Part shown: in pieces, positions 6,954 to 13,279 of the stretch
Numbering within the stretch: the first letter of the stretch is position 1
How the letters are laid out: each line of letters opens with the position of its first letter
Program-made: the position numbers and the translations under genes
The notes under the pieces: generated by a model
Seen by the model: only the letters and a program-made list of their open reading frames with translations
What the model was told of the DNA's origin: nothing
Databases searched by the model: none
Assembly: GCA_019104905.1 (NCBI GenBank)
Contig: JAHRXB010000299.1
Coordinates: 1 to 15,067 of the forward strand
Direction of reading: 5' to 3'
DNA length: 15,067 nt
DNA from: Bdellovibrio sp.
GTDB lineage: Bacteria; Bdellovibrionota; Bdellovibrionia; Bdellovibrionales; Bdellovibrionaceae

Positions 6954-7667
6954 CTAGTGACCGTTCACCAAATCCCAGTTGATTTCAGCAATTCCCTTAG
7001 CACGAAGGTAGGCATTGGCTTTGGAAAAAGGTTTCGTTCCAAAAAATCCGCGATGCGCAGAAAGCGGCGAAGGATGAACCGACTCAAGGACCAAATGTTT
7101 TTTGCGATCAACGAAAGAGGCTTTTTTCTGAGCGTAAGAGCCCCACAAGATAAATACCAGATTCTCTTTTTCTTCATTCAACAAGTGAATGATTTTATCC
7201 GTGAATTCTTCCCAGCCTTTACCTTGATGGGCCGCCGCCTTCCCATCCTCGACTGTAAGAACGGCATTCAGCAATAACACGCCCTGCTCTGCCCACTTGG
7301 TTAAAGAGCCGCTCTTGGGAATCTGTACGCCGACATCGTCATGAAGCTCTTTAAAGATATTGAGTAAGGACGGTGGAAAACGAACTCCCTCACGAACTGA
7401 GAAACAAAGTCCATGAGCCTGCCCCGGACCGTGATAAGGGTCTTGCCCCACAATCACCACTTTCACCTTGTCAAAAGGTGTCAGATTCATCGCCGCAAAA
7501 TACTCATCACCTCGAGGATAGATGGTCTTTCCCGATTTATACTGCTCAGAAAGAAAAGACTTCAGGCGCTGCATACGTTCCGTAGCAAACTCGCCTTCCA
7601 GCCTTTTCTTCCAAGATGAATCTAACTTTATTTCAGTTTTCGTAGTGCCCATATCAATTTGAAACAT
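6954..7667 (-). CDS. ung: Uracil-DNA glycosylase (family 1)
   Basis: Removes uracil from DNA to begin base-excision repair. Motifs (numbering from the 7667 start, 237 aa): catalytic water-activating loop GQDPYHGPGQAHGL (74-87) with Asp76, FPPSLLNIFKEL (97-108), LLLNAVLTV (131-139) with the uracil-recognising Asn134, ILWGSYAQKK (173-182), and HPSPLSAHRGFFG (198-210) with catalytic His198. The start is uncertain. The ATG at 7667 has GAGGT very close (short spacing), the ATG at 7652 gives 232 aa but has no visible site, and a TTG at 7751 would place the likely promoter inside the gene. Family lengths near 225-230 aa favour the two ATG choices. Confidence 0.94.
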   Translation of the reverse strand: MFQIDMGTTKTEIKLDSSWKKRLEGEFATERMQRLKSFLSEQYKSGKTIYPRGDEYFAAMNLTPFDKVKVVIVGQDPYHGPGQAHGLCFSVREGVRFPPSLLNIFKELHDDVGVQIPKSGSLTKWAEQGVLLLNAVLTVEDGKAAAHQGKGWEEFTDKIIHLLNEEKENLVFILWGSYAQKKASFVDRKKHLVLESVHPSPLSAHRGFFGTKPFSKANAYLRAKGIAEINWDLVNGH

Positions 7668-7687
7668 GACCTCAGTCCAGGTCCGGG

Positions 7688-7715
7688 ATTCTAATGCAAA
7701 CCTATTGGTTTTCAA
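7688..7715 (-). promoter_or_regulatory. Likely sigma-70 promoter of ung
   Basis: On the minus strand TTGAAA (7715-7710), a 16-bp spacer and TAGAAT (7693-7688) fit a housekeeping promoter. A transcript would begin near 7681, giving a short leader of about 14 nt to the ATG at 7667. This supports the shorter ung start. Confidence 0.5.
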
Positions 7716-7744
7716 ATATTTTTTTGAAATCTCCCGAACTTGAC

Positions 7745-7773
7745 CAGACAAATTTCGACCCCATTGTTACAAT
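7745..7773 (+). promoter_or_regulatory. Likely promoter of the 133-aa gene
   Basis: An extended -10 element TGTTACAAT (7765-7773) lies 17 bp downstream of CAGACA (7745-7750), which keeps the GACA half of the -35 consensus. Transcription would start near 7780, just ahead of the AAGGAGG site. It is divergent from the ung promoter about 50 bp away. Confidence 0.45.
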
Positions 7774-7799
7774 AAGAGCAGAGGAAAAGGAGGCCGCCT

Positions 7800-8201
7800 A
7801 TGACGACTCTTCTAAATCCCACCATACAACTTATTGAACAAAACCCGGAAGTTAAGTCATTTATCTATCAACAGATTGCTGACTTTGAGCCCTTTGTAAC
7901 TCCACAAACCGTCGTTGCTGTCGTCGCCAGAGACCCCAGAAAACTGGCGATTCAGTATGAAACAGACGGGAAGGAGTTTACTCCCGAGGGACTCAAAAAA
8001 CTCTATCGGATCGCCATTGTCTTAAACGAAAGTGGGACAACCGTCGAAGCCGAAGGTGTCCATGAAGACATCTATCAAGCTATTAAGGCTGCCAAAGATA
8101 ATCTACTCAAAGAGTTGGTCGCGATTCAAGATAGCGTCGTCAGTCAGCAAGATCGACTTATCGAAATCAATCATTACTTGCAACCGTCCCTTCTTCATTA
8201 A
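7800..8201 (+). CDS. Putative ribosome hibernation factor-like (HPF/YfiA, S30AE) protein
   Basis: 133 aa, cytosolic, starting behind a strong AAGGAGG. The order of elements resembles the HPF/YfiA fold: a helix (EVKSFIYQQIADFEPF, 17-32), three strands including LYRIAIVLNESGTTVEAEG, then a long helix (DIYQAIKAAKDNLLKELVAI). The stretch EGVHEDIYQAIKAAKDNLLKEL is close in pattern to the family's 'hEDMYxAIDxaxdKLexQL'. If correct it would bind the 30S decoding region and help silence or store ribosomes. Sequence identity by eye is modest and the middle has an insertion, so another small alpha/beta protein is possible. An aldo/keto reductase follows after 29 bp in the same direction. Confidence 0.55.
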   Translation: MTTLLNPTIQLIEQNPEVKSFIYQQIADFEPFVTPQTVVAVVARDPRKLAIQYETDGKEFTPEGLKKLYRIAIVLNESGTTVEAEGVHEDIYQAIKAAKDNLLKELVAIQDSVVSQQDRLIEINHYLQPSLLH

Positions 8202-8207
8202 GATAAT

Positions 8208-8229
8208 GGGGCTTCCAGAAGGAGGCCCC
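8208..8229 (+). promoter_or_regulatory. Hairpin masking the ribosome-binding site of the aldo/keto reductase gene
   Basis: GGGGCTTCC, loop AGAA, GGAGGCCCC: a 9-bp stem with one G-U pair and a four-base loop. The 3' arm contains the GGAGG ribosome-binding site, and the ATG starts two bases after the stem. No T-run follows, so it is not a standard terminator of the upstream gene. Translational control is inferred. Confidence 0.6.
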
Positions 8230-8230
8230 G

Positions 8231-9187
8231 ATGTTCAATCCCAATATGCCCTATCGCAATCTTGGTCGCTCAGGACTGAAGTTGAGTTCGTTCTCACTTG
8301 GCGGCTGGACAACCTTCGGGGGCACCGTCAAAGACTTCACTTCCGTACGCAGCATTCTGCACCTGGCCTATGAATCTGGAATTAACTTTTTTGATATCGC
8401 CGATATTTATGCCAAAGGGGAATCGGAAAGAATTATGGGAGCCGCTCTCAAGGACTTTCCTCGTCACGAATTGGTGATTTCTTCCAAAGTCTTCTGGCCG
8501 ATGAGTGATGACATCAATGACAAGGGACTTTCACGAAAGCACATCTTAGAATCCGTGAATAAAAGTTTGCAGCGCATAGGCACAGAATATCTGGATATCT
8601 ATTTCTGCCATCGTTATGATCCCGAAACTCCTGTTGAAGAAACCGTGCGTATCATGGATGACCTTATTCACCATGGAAAAATTCTTTATTGGGGAACCAG
8701 CGAGTGGACTGCGGCCCAAATCCAAGAAGCCATGGATATCTGCGAACGCTGGGGGTACTACAAACCCCAAGTCGAACAACCTCAATACAGTCTTATTGCG
8801 CGAGAAAAATTTGAAACCGACGTCCGCCCCAAAGCTTTTCAACACGGCATGGGACTTGTCACCTGGTCCCCTTTGGCTTCCGGAATGCTGACAGGAAAGT
8901 ACGACAACGGCGTCAGCGAGGGACGCCTGTCGCGCGTGGATTGGTTGAAAGAATCTCTTTACACTGAAAAGAATGTACAGAAAGTTCGGGACATGAAGAA
9001 GATCGCCGATGCGCTAGGATGCACACGCGGGCAACTGGCCTTAGCTTGGTTGGCGGCCCAACCCCATCTGACCAGTGTGATCCTTGGGGCTACAAGTATC
9101 GAGCAATTAAAAGAAAATTTAGGGGCTTTGAAACTCAATATAACGACCGAAATCGATCAGAATCTAAAAGAACTCTTTGCATTCTAA
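8231..9187 (+). CDS. Aldo/keto reductase, voltage-gated K+ channel beta-subunit-like
   Basis: 318-aa NADP(H)-dependent oxidoreductase with an (alpha/beta)8 barrel. It begins PYRNLGRSGLKLSSFSLGGW, typical of the AKR6/AKR14 group that includes Kv-beta subunits and E. coli YghZ-type enzymes. The catalytic tetrad is visible: Asp55, Tyr60, Lys86 (SSKVFW) and His127 (FCHRYD). GLSRKHILESVNKSLQRI, YWGTSEW, TWSPLASGMLTGKYD and the cofactor-phosphate stretch SVILGATSIEQLKENLGA also match that group. His127 rather than the Asn of mammalian Kv-beta suggests an active carbonyl reductase. The physiological substrate cannot be told. It is probably co-transcribed with the 133-aa gene. Confidence 0.9.
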   Translation: MFNPNMPYRNLGRSGLKLSSFSLGGWTTFGGTVKDFTSVRSILHLAYESGINFFDIADIYAKGESERIMGAALKDFPRHELVISSKVFWPMSDDINDKGLSRKHILESVNKSLQRIGTEYLDIYFCHRYDPETPVEETVRIMDDLIHHGKILYWGTSEWTAAQIQEAMDICERWGYYKPQVEQPQYSLIAREKFETDVRPKAFQHGMGLVTWSPLASGMLTGKYDNGVSEGRLSRVDWLKESLYTEKNVQKVRDMKKIADALGCTRGQLALAWLAAQPHLTSVILGATSIEQLKENLGALKLNITTEIDQNLKELFAF

Positions 9188-9234
9188 GGCAAATGATTTT
9201 TGCCACTGGATCTTTCATTCGATGACGATAGCGA

Positions 9235-9372
9235 TATACTGCAAATGAAACGGTCTCTCAAGAATGAATCCGCGATGATGTGAGAAGTCTCAGATTCGCA
9301 ATGTTCACTTTCTTTGAGGACCGTACGAGACGGGACTTGGTCTTTGGATCATGTCCCGTTTCCATTTTTGTT
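9235..9372 (+). ncRNA. Candidate small structured RNA
   Basis: TATACT (9235-9240) could be a -10 element, though no good -35 is seen; a transcript from it would start near 9247. At 9250 a long imperfect stem begins: 9250-9255 pairs with 9319-9324, then 9257-9263 pairs with 9311-9318, each with single-base bulges. Inside lie GAATC/GATTC (9266-9270 with 9293-9297) and a small TGAG/CTCA hairpin (9281-9292). A terminator hairpin follows at 9330-9359. The transcript would be about 125 nt with no coding frame of note. It could equally be the 3' UTR of the aldo/keto reductase gene. It does not resemble any RNA family I know. Confidence 0.35.
9330..9372 (+). terminator. Rho-independent terminator
   Basis: ACGGGAC (9330-9336) pairs with GTCCCGT (9353-9359), and the stem can continue inward after a T-T mismatch through TGGTC/GATCA. 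TTCCATTTTTGTTT follows on the plus strand, giving a T-rich tail. It would end the 133-aa/aldo-keto reductase transcript and the candidate small RNA. Confidence 0.7.
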
Positions 9373-9383
9373 TGGTTTAACGA

Positions 9384-10274
9384 TTAATGTTCTAAGGCTA
9401 CTGGGAGAAAGCTCGTAGGGGGCGAGGCCGTCGGCCTGGTATCCCTCTCAGTCTCCAACTTCACTAAAGAACCGATGATATCTTGGAGTCTTTCAAAGGG
9501 AGCCAGATTCGGGGGAAGATTCTCTTTCAACTCCATGGTCAAAACAGGCGTCTTTCTTTCCAACCACATATAGCGTCCCAAACTGCCGGGATAGTTCCCA
9601 AGCGATTTCCATGGAAGATAATCAAACTTGGGCGGCGGGGACACCTTCGGCCCATCAAAATCCAAAACCTTTAATGGCGTATGAACTGAGACAATAAAAT
9701 CAGGCTGAAAATCTTCAAGGTGGTAAAGAGCGCACTTAGTTTCAGGTTCGCTCCCCGCTTCTGCCCCCGGAAAACGACGGGGATTTGATTTCGTCGTGCG
9801 TTTCCAGTTTTCAATCGCACCCGTCGACCAATCTTTTGTGGGGAAGTTTCTGTTGATATCAATCTTATTGGCATTTGTGCGAGTCTTATATTTTACGCCA
9901 TCCGGATTTAACACGGGAATCACGCGCCAAGTATTGCGAGGATCAATCCCCTCCAAGCGCTCCATCCAATAACGACCAACAGTCCCTGCGGGAGTTTCAT
10001 CTCCATGGATCAAACTAAATACTAAGACCTTCTTCGCCCCTGGCGTTGAGGACACTTTATCATAGTGATAAATGGGTCGCCCCTCTGAACTCACACACAA
10101 GGAGTTCACTAAAACCCGTTCGCAAGCTTGCTTTAAGAGTTTGTCATCCCACGCGCCTGGGAATTTCTTAAGATCGTTAACACAGTCCTGGGAAAGATTG
10201 GCAAAATCCGCTTTTGCCCCCACGACCGACATAAATATCAGACTAAAAATGAATGTCTTCATATACCCCGTCAT
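9384..10274 (-). CDS. Exported M14-family metallopeptidase, MpaA-like
   Basis: Zinc carboxypeptidase-fold protein, 296 aa, with an N-terminal signal peptide (TFIFSLIFMSVVGAKA), so it acts outside the cytoplasm. Zinc ligands are His90 and Glu93 in LIHGDE and His198 in VSVHTP; the substrate-binding stretch is LNPDG...TRTNANKIDINRNFP (122-145) with Arg132 and Asn141-Arg142; the catalytic Glu is 248 in VLTMELK. SEPET (175-179) is also conserved. The pattern is closest to murein peptide amidase MpaA, which cleaves the gamma-D-Glu-diaminopimelate bond, so peptidoglycan peptides (its own or a prey's) are the likely substrate. The start is either the ATG at 10274, with GGGG five bases upstream, or the ATG at 10262 (292 aa). 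The C-terminal 20 residues are Pro/Thr-rich and outside the domain. Confidence 0.85.
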   Translation of the reverse strand: MTGYMKTFIFSLIFMSVVGAKADFANLSQDCVNDLKKFPGAWDDKLLKQACERVLVNSLCVSSEGRPIYHYDKVSSTPGAKKVLVFSLIHGDETPAGTVGRYWMERLEGIDPRNTWRVIPVLNPDGVKYKTRTNANKIDINRNFPTKDWSTGAIENWKRTTKSNPRRFPGAEAGSEPETKCALYHLEDFQPDFIVSVHTPLKVLDFDGPKVSPPPKFDYLPWKSLGNYPGSLGRYMWLERKTPVLTMELKENLPPNLAPFERLQDIIGSLVKLETERDTRPTASPPTSFLPVALEH

Positions 10275-10363
10275 CACTTCCCCATTATCTCTGGGTCTTT
10301 TCATTCTCTCAAGTTGAGAAAGTGGCTTTTTTTGAATCAAGCTGAGATTCACTAGATTTTGAC

Positions 10364-10390
10364 TAAAGTCTTAAAGCCTTTCGTCCGTAA
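10364..10390 (+). promoter_or_regulatory. Sigma-28 (FliA)-like promoter
   Basis: TAAAGTCT (10364-10371), an 11-bp spacer and GTCCGTAA (10383-10390) compare with the FliA consensus TAAAGTTT-N11-GCCGATAA: 7 of 8 matches in the -35, 5 of 8 in the -10, and exact spacing. No sigma-70 pair of good spacing is seen there. The predicted start is near 10397, giving a leader of about 34 nt to the gene at 10431. Confidence 0.4.
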
Positions 10391-10430
10391 TGTACCAAGT
10401 GTGACAATTTAGCCCCAGGTGGAGGTCCCT

Positions 10431-10658
10431 ATGGTGAATCGAGGTAGCTTTAGTTTTGTAGCGATGTTGGTGGTAAATCCCATCGTGATACTGTTTTATC
10501 AGAATTGCTCGATGACTCCGATTAGTTATGCCAAAAATACCACACCTGTGCCCGCCGTTCAGTCTCGCAGTGTGGCTTCTGAAGCCAAACCTGTTGTCGC
10601 TGGATTCGAAAAACCGGCTTGCGTGGAAAATAAGAAAGAATGCCCGAAAGCCCAGTAA
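10431..10658 (+). CDS. Small putative lipoprotein, unknown function
   Basis: 75 aa. A hydrophobic segment (FSFVAMLVVNPIVILFYQ, 7-24) ends at Cys26 in LFYQNCS, followed by a Pro/Ala/Ser/Lys-rich, probably disordered tail with two more cysteines (PACVENKKEC) near the C-terminus. The cysteine right after the hydrophobic stretch suggests lipidation, but QN before Cys is not a standard lipobox, so it could instead be a membrane-anchored or secreted peptide. The ATG is set by GGAGG six bases upstream; an in-frame GTG at 10419 precedes that site. It is divergent from the M14 peptidase and has a sigma-28-like promoter. Confidence 0.65.
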   Translation: MVNRGSFSFVAMLVVNPIVILFYQNCSMTPISYAKNTTPVPAVQSRSVASEAKPVVAGFEKPACVENKKECPKAQ

Positions 10659-10701
10659 TATTCAATAAATGAATATCTAGATTCTTTATATGCCTTTTAC
10701 T

Positions 10702-10707
10702 TATTAT
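10702..10707 (+). promoter_or_regulatory. -10-like element upstream of the 115-aa gene
   Basis: TATTAT matches five of six positions of the -10 consensus, but no clear -35 is seen 16-18 bp upstream. Transcription from it would begin near 10714, so the mRNA would start almost directly with the hairpin at 10712-10755. An AT-rich inverted repeat (10658-10664 with 10670-10676) lies between the previous stop and this element; it has no T-tract and is at best a weak terminator. Confidence 0.25.
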
Positions 10708-10711
10708 AGAG

Positions 10712-10755
10712 CTTCTTGTTAGAACTAGCCATGGAGCGTAGTTCATAACAAGGAG
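10712..10755 (+). promoter_or_regulatory. Long hairpin masking the ribosome-binding site of the 115-aa gene
   Basis: Bases 10712-10727 pair with 10739-10755 (16 bp with one G-U pair and a bulged A at 10745) around an 11-nt loop. The 3' arm runs through almost all of the AAGGAGG site (10750-10756) that serves the ATG at 10762. In the folded mRNA the site would be closed. Confidence 0.6.
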
Positions 10756-10761
10756 GCTTCT

Positions 10762-11109
10762 ATGAAAAAACTCATCCTTTTCCTCATTTCTTTGATTTCA
10801 TTCACCAGCTCCCCGTCTTTGGCATTTATCTCTGCTCAAGAAGAGGGACAACTTCTTCAGGCCATGAATCAAATCAATCCCGCGCAAGTTCAATTTGAAA
10901 GCATTCGCTGCTCGTTGAGAAACCGCATGTGTCTTGTTAAAGCTCTTGTCGGCCCTCAGGCGCAAAAAGTAGGTTGCATGATTGAGAGAATCAGCGACGC
11001 TTCCGAGCTCTATGTAGAAAGCCTGGAGTCCGCTACAGGCAAGACTTTCGTCTCTTTATCTCCTTACGCTCACGCGTCTCTTTCCTCTTGCCTGAGCCAA
11101 CTTCGTTAA
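10762..11109 (+). CDS. Small secreted four-cysteine protein, unknown function
   Basis: 115 aa with a classic signal peptide (MKKLILFLISLISFTSSPSLA, cleavage after Ala21). The mature 94 aa contain four cysteines (49, 57, 72, 109), enough for two disulfides in the periplasm or outside the cell. Predicted layout: an N-terminal helix (AQEEGQLLQAMNQI), a strand pair around the first three cysteines (RCSLRNRMCLVKALVG, KVGCMIERI), then a C-terminal helix with the last. No family recognised. It starts behind a full AAGGAGG that lies inside a hairpin, and the lipoprotein gene downstream has the same direction. Confidence 0.8.
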   Translation: MKKLILFLISLISFTSSPSLAFISAQEEGQLLQAMNQINPAQVQFESIRCSLRNRMCLVKALVGPQAQKVGCMIERISDASELYVESLESATGKTFVSLSPYAHASLSSCLSQLR

Positions 11110-11115
11110 TCTTCC

Positions 11116-11180
11116 TCCCCGGTTTTAGACCTAGACTTGTCCTGCTTTGCAGGCCTCGATAATCTAAAACCTGAGGGGGA
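11116..11180 (+). promoter_or_regulatory. Leader stem-loop enclosing the ribosome-binding site of the 389-aa lipoprotein gene
   Basis: GGTTTTAGA (11121-11129) pairs perfectly with TCTAAAACC (11163-11171). After a bulge the stem can be extended by TCCCC (11116-11120) with GGGGA (11176-11180), which is the core of the ribosome-binding site for the ATG at 11186. An inner hairpin CCTGC-TTT-GCAGG (11141-11153) sits in the loop. The two-hairpin layout is riboswitch-like in shape, but I recognise no known class. Confidence 0.5.
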
Positions 11181-11185
11181 CTTTC

Positions 11186-12355
11186 ATGTTTAAGTATGTC
11201 TTAAGTTTGGCGCTAGCTGCATATCTCAGTGGCTGCTCAAAAAGCTCCAACATTGAAGGTGAATCCCGCGTCTCTGTCAGTGGTGGTTCTACCATTCGTG
11301 GAAGTGTGATTGTCGGCGCCGAATGTGGAGCCTCCTCCGCTCGCATTCATCTTAGCGGCGTCTACGGAGCACAAAGCTTCTATAATGTGACCATCAATAG
11401 TGGCGGCACTTTCGACTTTCAAGTAAATCCCGGCCGCTATTCTTTGGCCGCCTATGCAGGAAGTTGCACCGTCAACAGCGAAGTCTCGACCCAAACCAAC
11501 GCCGTCATGAATTATCAAGTCTGTCTGGGTAGCAACTGCACCAGCGTCGCCAGCGGGGCCACCGTCTATAATAGTTTTTCAAAGCCCACAGAAATTTCTG
11601 AAACTGCTGCCTCCTCGGGACCTCTCTGCCAATGGAATATCTATGGCTGTGCTGGTTGGATGTATCCCGGCTGGGGCGACGCGAACTTTAGCAAGACGAA
11701 TATTTATTTTACTGCAAAAGAAGACTCTGCTTTTGCATTGGATTTGGATTTTTCTAAAGGCAACAATGCGCTGGCCGCGATTCCTTCATTGGGAAAGTCT
11801 GGCTGGAACGGACTTCTTAGAAAAAATGGCAACCTTGAGTTTGCCTCAGCGGCCCTCGGACAAGACACATCCTCGAAGAAGATCAGCTTGGGCTCTCTTT
11901 TCTATGAGACTCAAGTTGATTCAAAACTTTTGCAGTTTGAAAGTGGCTTCTGTGAACCCAAAGAAAAGGCTCTTTCAAGCATGATTGAATATCTGCGTCT
12001 TTCCGGATTTACAAACAGACCCATTGAGGATTTTGCCGCTCATTGGAAAGACCATCTGCCTTCAGCAGATACTTTGTGCGTTTATCCTCAGAATCAGAAT
12101 ATCATTGAAACCATTGTCAGCTATAGAACCCCTCAGAAAATGGAGTCCCGTCGACTGTGGTTTTTGGTCCTTCCGCGCATCGATTCCGCCATGCTCAAAG
12201 TACGACCCATTCCTCAAAAGTTGACCCAATGGTTCAATCCCCCCAAAGCTAATGCGATAGCCGAGCTCAGAAAAGCTCCCCAATCACGGGCCATTGCCAG
12301 CGAACCCGGGATCTTAGCCGAAGAGTGCAGTGTCGGATTCCTTTTGGAGCGCTAA
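11186..12355 (+). CDS. Lipoprotein of unknown family
   Basis: 389 aa. The signal sequence ends in a good lipobox (LSGC, Cys17), so it should be lipid-anchored. Residues about 28-130 are Gly/Ser/Thr-rich and beta-strand-like (GSTIRGSVIVG, SGGTFDFQVNPGRYSLAAYAG), resembling a carboxypeptidase-regulatory or Ig-like beta-sandwich, with cysteines that may pair. The C-terminal two thirds contain a Trp/Cys-rich stretch (LCQWNIYGCAGWMYPGWGD), a helical stretch (KEKALSSMIEYLRLSGF) and a strand-like RRLWFLVLPRI. I recognise no family or catalytic motif. The ATG follows GAGGGGGA at good spacing. Envelope adhesin or structural roles are possible but not supported by specific motifs. Confidence 0.85.
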   Translation: MFKYVLSLALAAYLSGCSKSSNIEGESRVSVSGGSTIRGSVIVGAECGASSARIHLSGVYGAQSFYNVTINSGGTFDFQVNPGRYSLAAYAGSCTVNSEVSTQTNAVMNYQVCLGSNCTSVASGATVYNSFSKPTEISETAASSGPLCQWNIYGCAGWMYPGWGDANFSKTNIYFTAKEDSAFALDLDFSKGNNALAAIPSLGKSGWNGLLRKNGNLEFASAALGQDTSSKKISLGSLFYETQVDSKLLQFESGFCEPKEKALSSMIEYLRLSGFTNRPIEDFAAHWKDHLPSADTLCVYPQNQNIIETIVSYRTPQKMESRRLWFLVLPRIDSAMLKVRPIPQKLTQWFNPPKANAIAELRKAPQSRAIASEPGILAEECSVGFLLER

Positions 12356-12380
12356 GCCAACCTAGACCTTTCAAAATAAT

Positions 12381-12409
12381 TTAAAAGAGGGGCTTGACTT
12401 ACATATTAT
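12381..12409 (+). promoter_or_regulatory. Likely lexA promoter
   Basis: TTAAAA (12381-12386), a 17-bp spacer and TATTAT (12404-12409) form a plausible sigma-70 promoter with a start near 12416, in the middle of the LexA box. An alternative -35, TTGACT at 12394-12399, has only poor -10 partners. Confidence 0.45.
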
Positions 12410-12434
12410 TTACACTGTAAGTTCATATGTAAGT
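12397..12434 (+). promoter_or_regulatory. LexA operator with nested outer half-sites
   Basis: TTACACTGTAA (12410-12420) fits TTAC-N3-GTAA, the motif reported for Bdellovibrio bacteriovorus LexA. Around it, almost concentric, lies a perfect 10-bp inverted repeat ACTTACATAT / ATATGTAAGT (12397-12406 with 12425-12434), which adds an outer TTAC 11 bp to the left and an outer GTAA 12 bp to the right. The operator covers the predicted start site, so autorepression is expected. Confidence 0.75.
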
Positions 12435-12435
12435 T

Positions 12436-13158
12436 ATGACGAAGAAATTGCCCCTCCCCCCACTGACACCTAAAGAAAAATCGGTCCTCGAGTTTATCGA
12501 GGGTCACATCTTAAGTTCAGGAGTTTCTCCGTCATATCAAGAAATTAAGGATCACTTTGGCTTGGCTTCGTTTAATTCAGTTCAGAATTATTTGAAGCAA
12601 CTGACGAGCAAGGGTTACATCGAAAATCCTCAAGGTCAGAAGCGAGCGATCCAGGTGCTTCACTCAGCGTCTGCTGTGCAAGAGCATCTTCAATCAAAAA
12701 AGGTCTCGACGGCGACAGGATCTCACCGCACACAGCTCCTCCAGGCACGTGATGAGATCCTGTCTCTTCCCCTTCTCGGGAAGGTGGCAGCGGGACAACC
12801 TATTGAAGCCTTAAAACACGATGAATTCGTGGACGTCCCTCCCTCAATGGTCAGAAATCCTTCAAAATCTTTTGCCTTGAAAGTACAGGGCGATTCGATG
12901 ATCGAAGATGGTATTTTTGATGAAGATATTATTTTGATTCAAAAGCAAGATTCTGCAAACAACGGAGACATTATCGTTGCTACCGTCGACAACGAAGCCA
13001 CGGTGAAACGATTCTATGTCAGAGCTCGTCCCGACAGTGGAAGCTCTGAAAAGTTGGTTGAACTTCGTCCGTCCAACTCCACAATGAAATCCATGTGGTA
13101 TTCTCCTGATGAAGTCGAAATTCGCGGCATCGTCGTGGGTCTCATTCGTAAATTTTAG
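12436..13158 (+). CDS. lexA: LexA repressor
   Basis: SOS repressor and self-cleaving S24 protein, 240 aa (E. coli: 202). The N-terminal winged helix-turn-helix is at about 10-75 (LTPKEKSVLEFIEGHI, SPSYQEIKDHFGLASFNSVQNYLKQLTSKGYI). A long, poorly conserved linker (about 76-110) explains the extra length. The C-terminal latent protease has the scissile Ala119-Gly120 (KVAAGQP), nucleophile Ser154 (GDSM) and Lys191 (ATVKRFY). RecA filaments should trigger cleavage. The ATG at 12436 lacks a clear ribosome-binding site; an ATG at 12427 is followed at once by TAA. In B. bacteriovorus LexA is reported not to control most classical SOS genes. Confidence 0.96.
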   Translation: MTKKLPLPPLTPKEKSVLEFIEGHILSSGVSPSYQEIKDHFGLASFNSVQNYLKQLTSKGYIENPQGQKRAIQVLHSASAVQEHLQSKKVSTATGSHRTQLLQARDEILSLPLLGKVAAGQPIEALKHDEFVDVPPSMVRNPSKSFALKVQGDSMIEDGIFDEDIILIQKQDSANNGDIIVATVDNEATVKRFYVRARPDSGSSEKLVELRPSNSTMKSMWYSPDEVEIRGIVVGLIRKF

Positions 13159-13194
13159 TTTTCCCTTGGGGACTCCCTAAAAACGAACATCTGA

Positions 13195-13233
13195 CTTAAA
13201 AAAACAAAGGGGACTCCGCAAAGCAGAATCCCC
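13195..13233 (-). terminator. Rho-independent terminator of the DksA-like gene
   Basis: On the minus strand 13233-13223 pairs with 13219-13209 (11 bp, two G-U pairs) with a TTT loop, followed by CTTTGTTTTTTTA. On the plus strand the same stem has C-A mismatches and no T-run, so it mainly serves the leftward gene. I see no clear separate terminator for lexA in 13159-13208. Confidence 0.8.
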
Positions 13234-13279
13234 TTATAATCCCCTCGAGATATGTCTAAATTTAAACTACGTCGTGTTC

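Noticed and set aside
9250..9325. Possible c-di-GMP (GEMM) riboswitch, by analogy with the abundant Bdellovibrio riboswitch RNA
   Set aside because: The conserved GEMM core and tetraloop/receptor sequences are not present.
10307..10351. Palindrome TCTCAAGTTGAGA and nearby TGAATC/GATTCA repeat upstream of the M14 gene
   Set aside because: Short and with no known regulator or promoter geometry to support an operator.
10658..10676. AT-rich hairpin right after the 75-aa lipoprotein gene
   Set aside because: Weak 7-bp AT-rich stem without a following T-tract, so not called a terminator.
13153..13182. TTTTAG/CTAAAA repeat and duplicated GGGGACTCC after lexA as a lexA terminator
   Set aside because: No T-run and only short stems; the clear hairpin at 13209-13233 faces the other strand.
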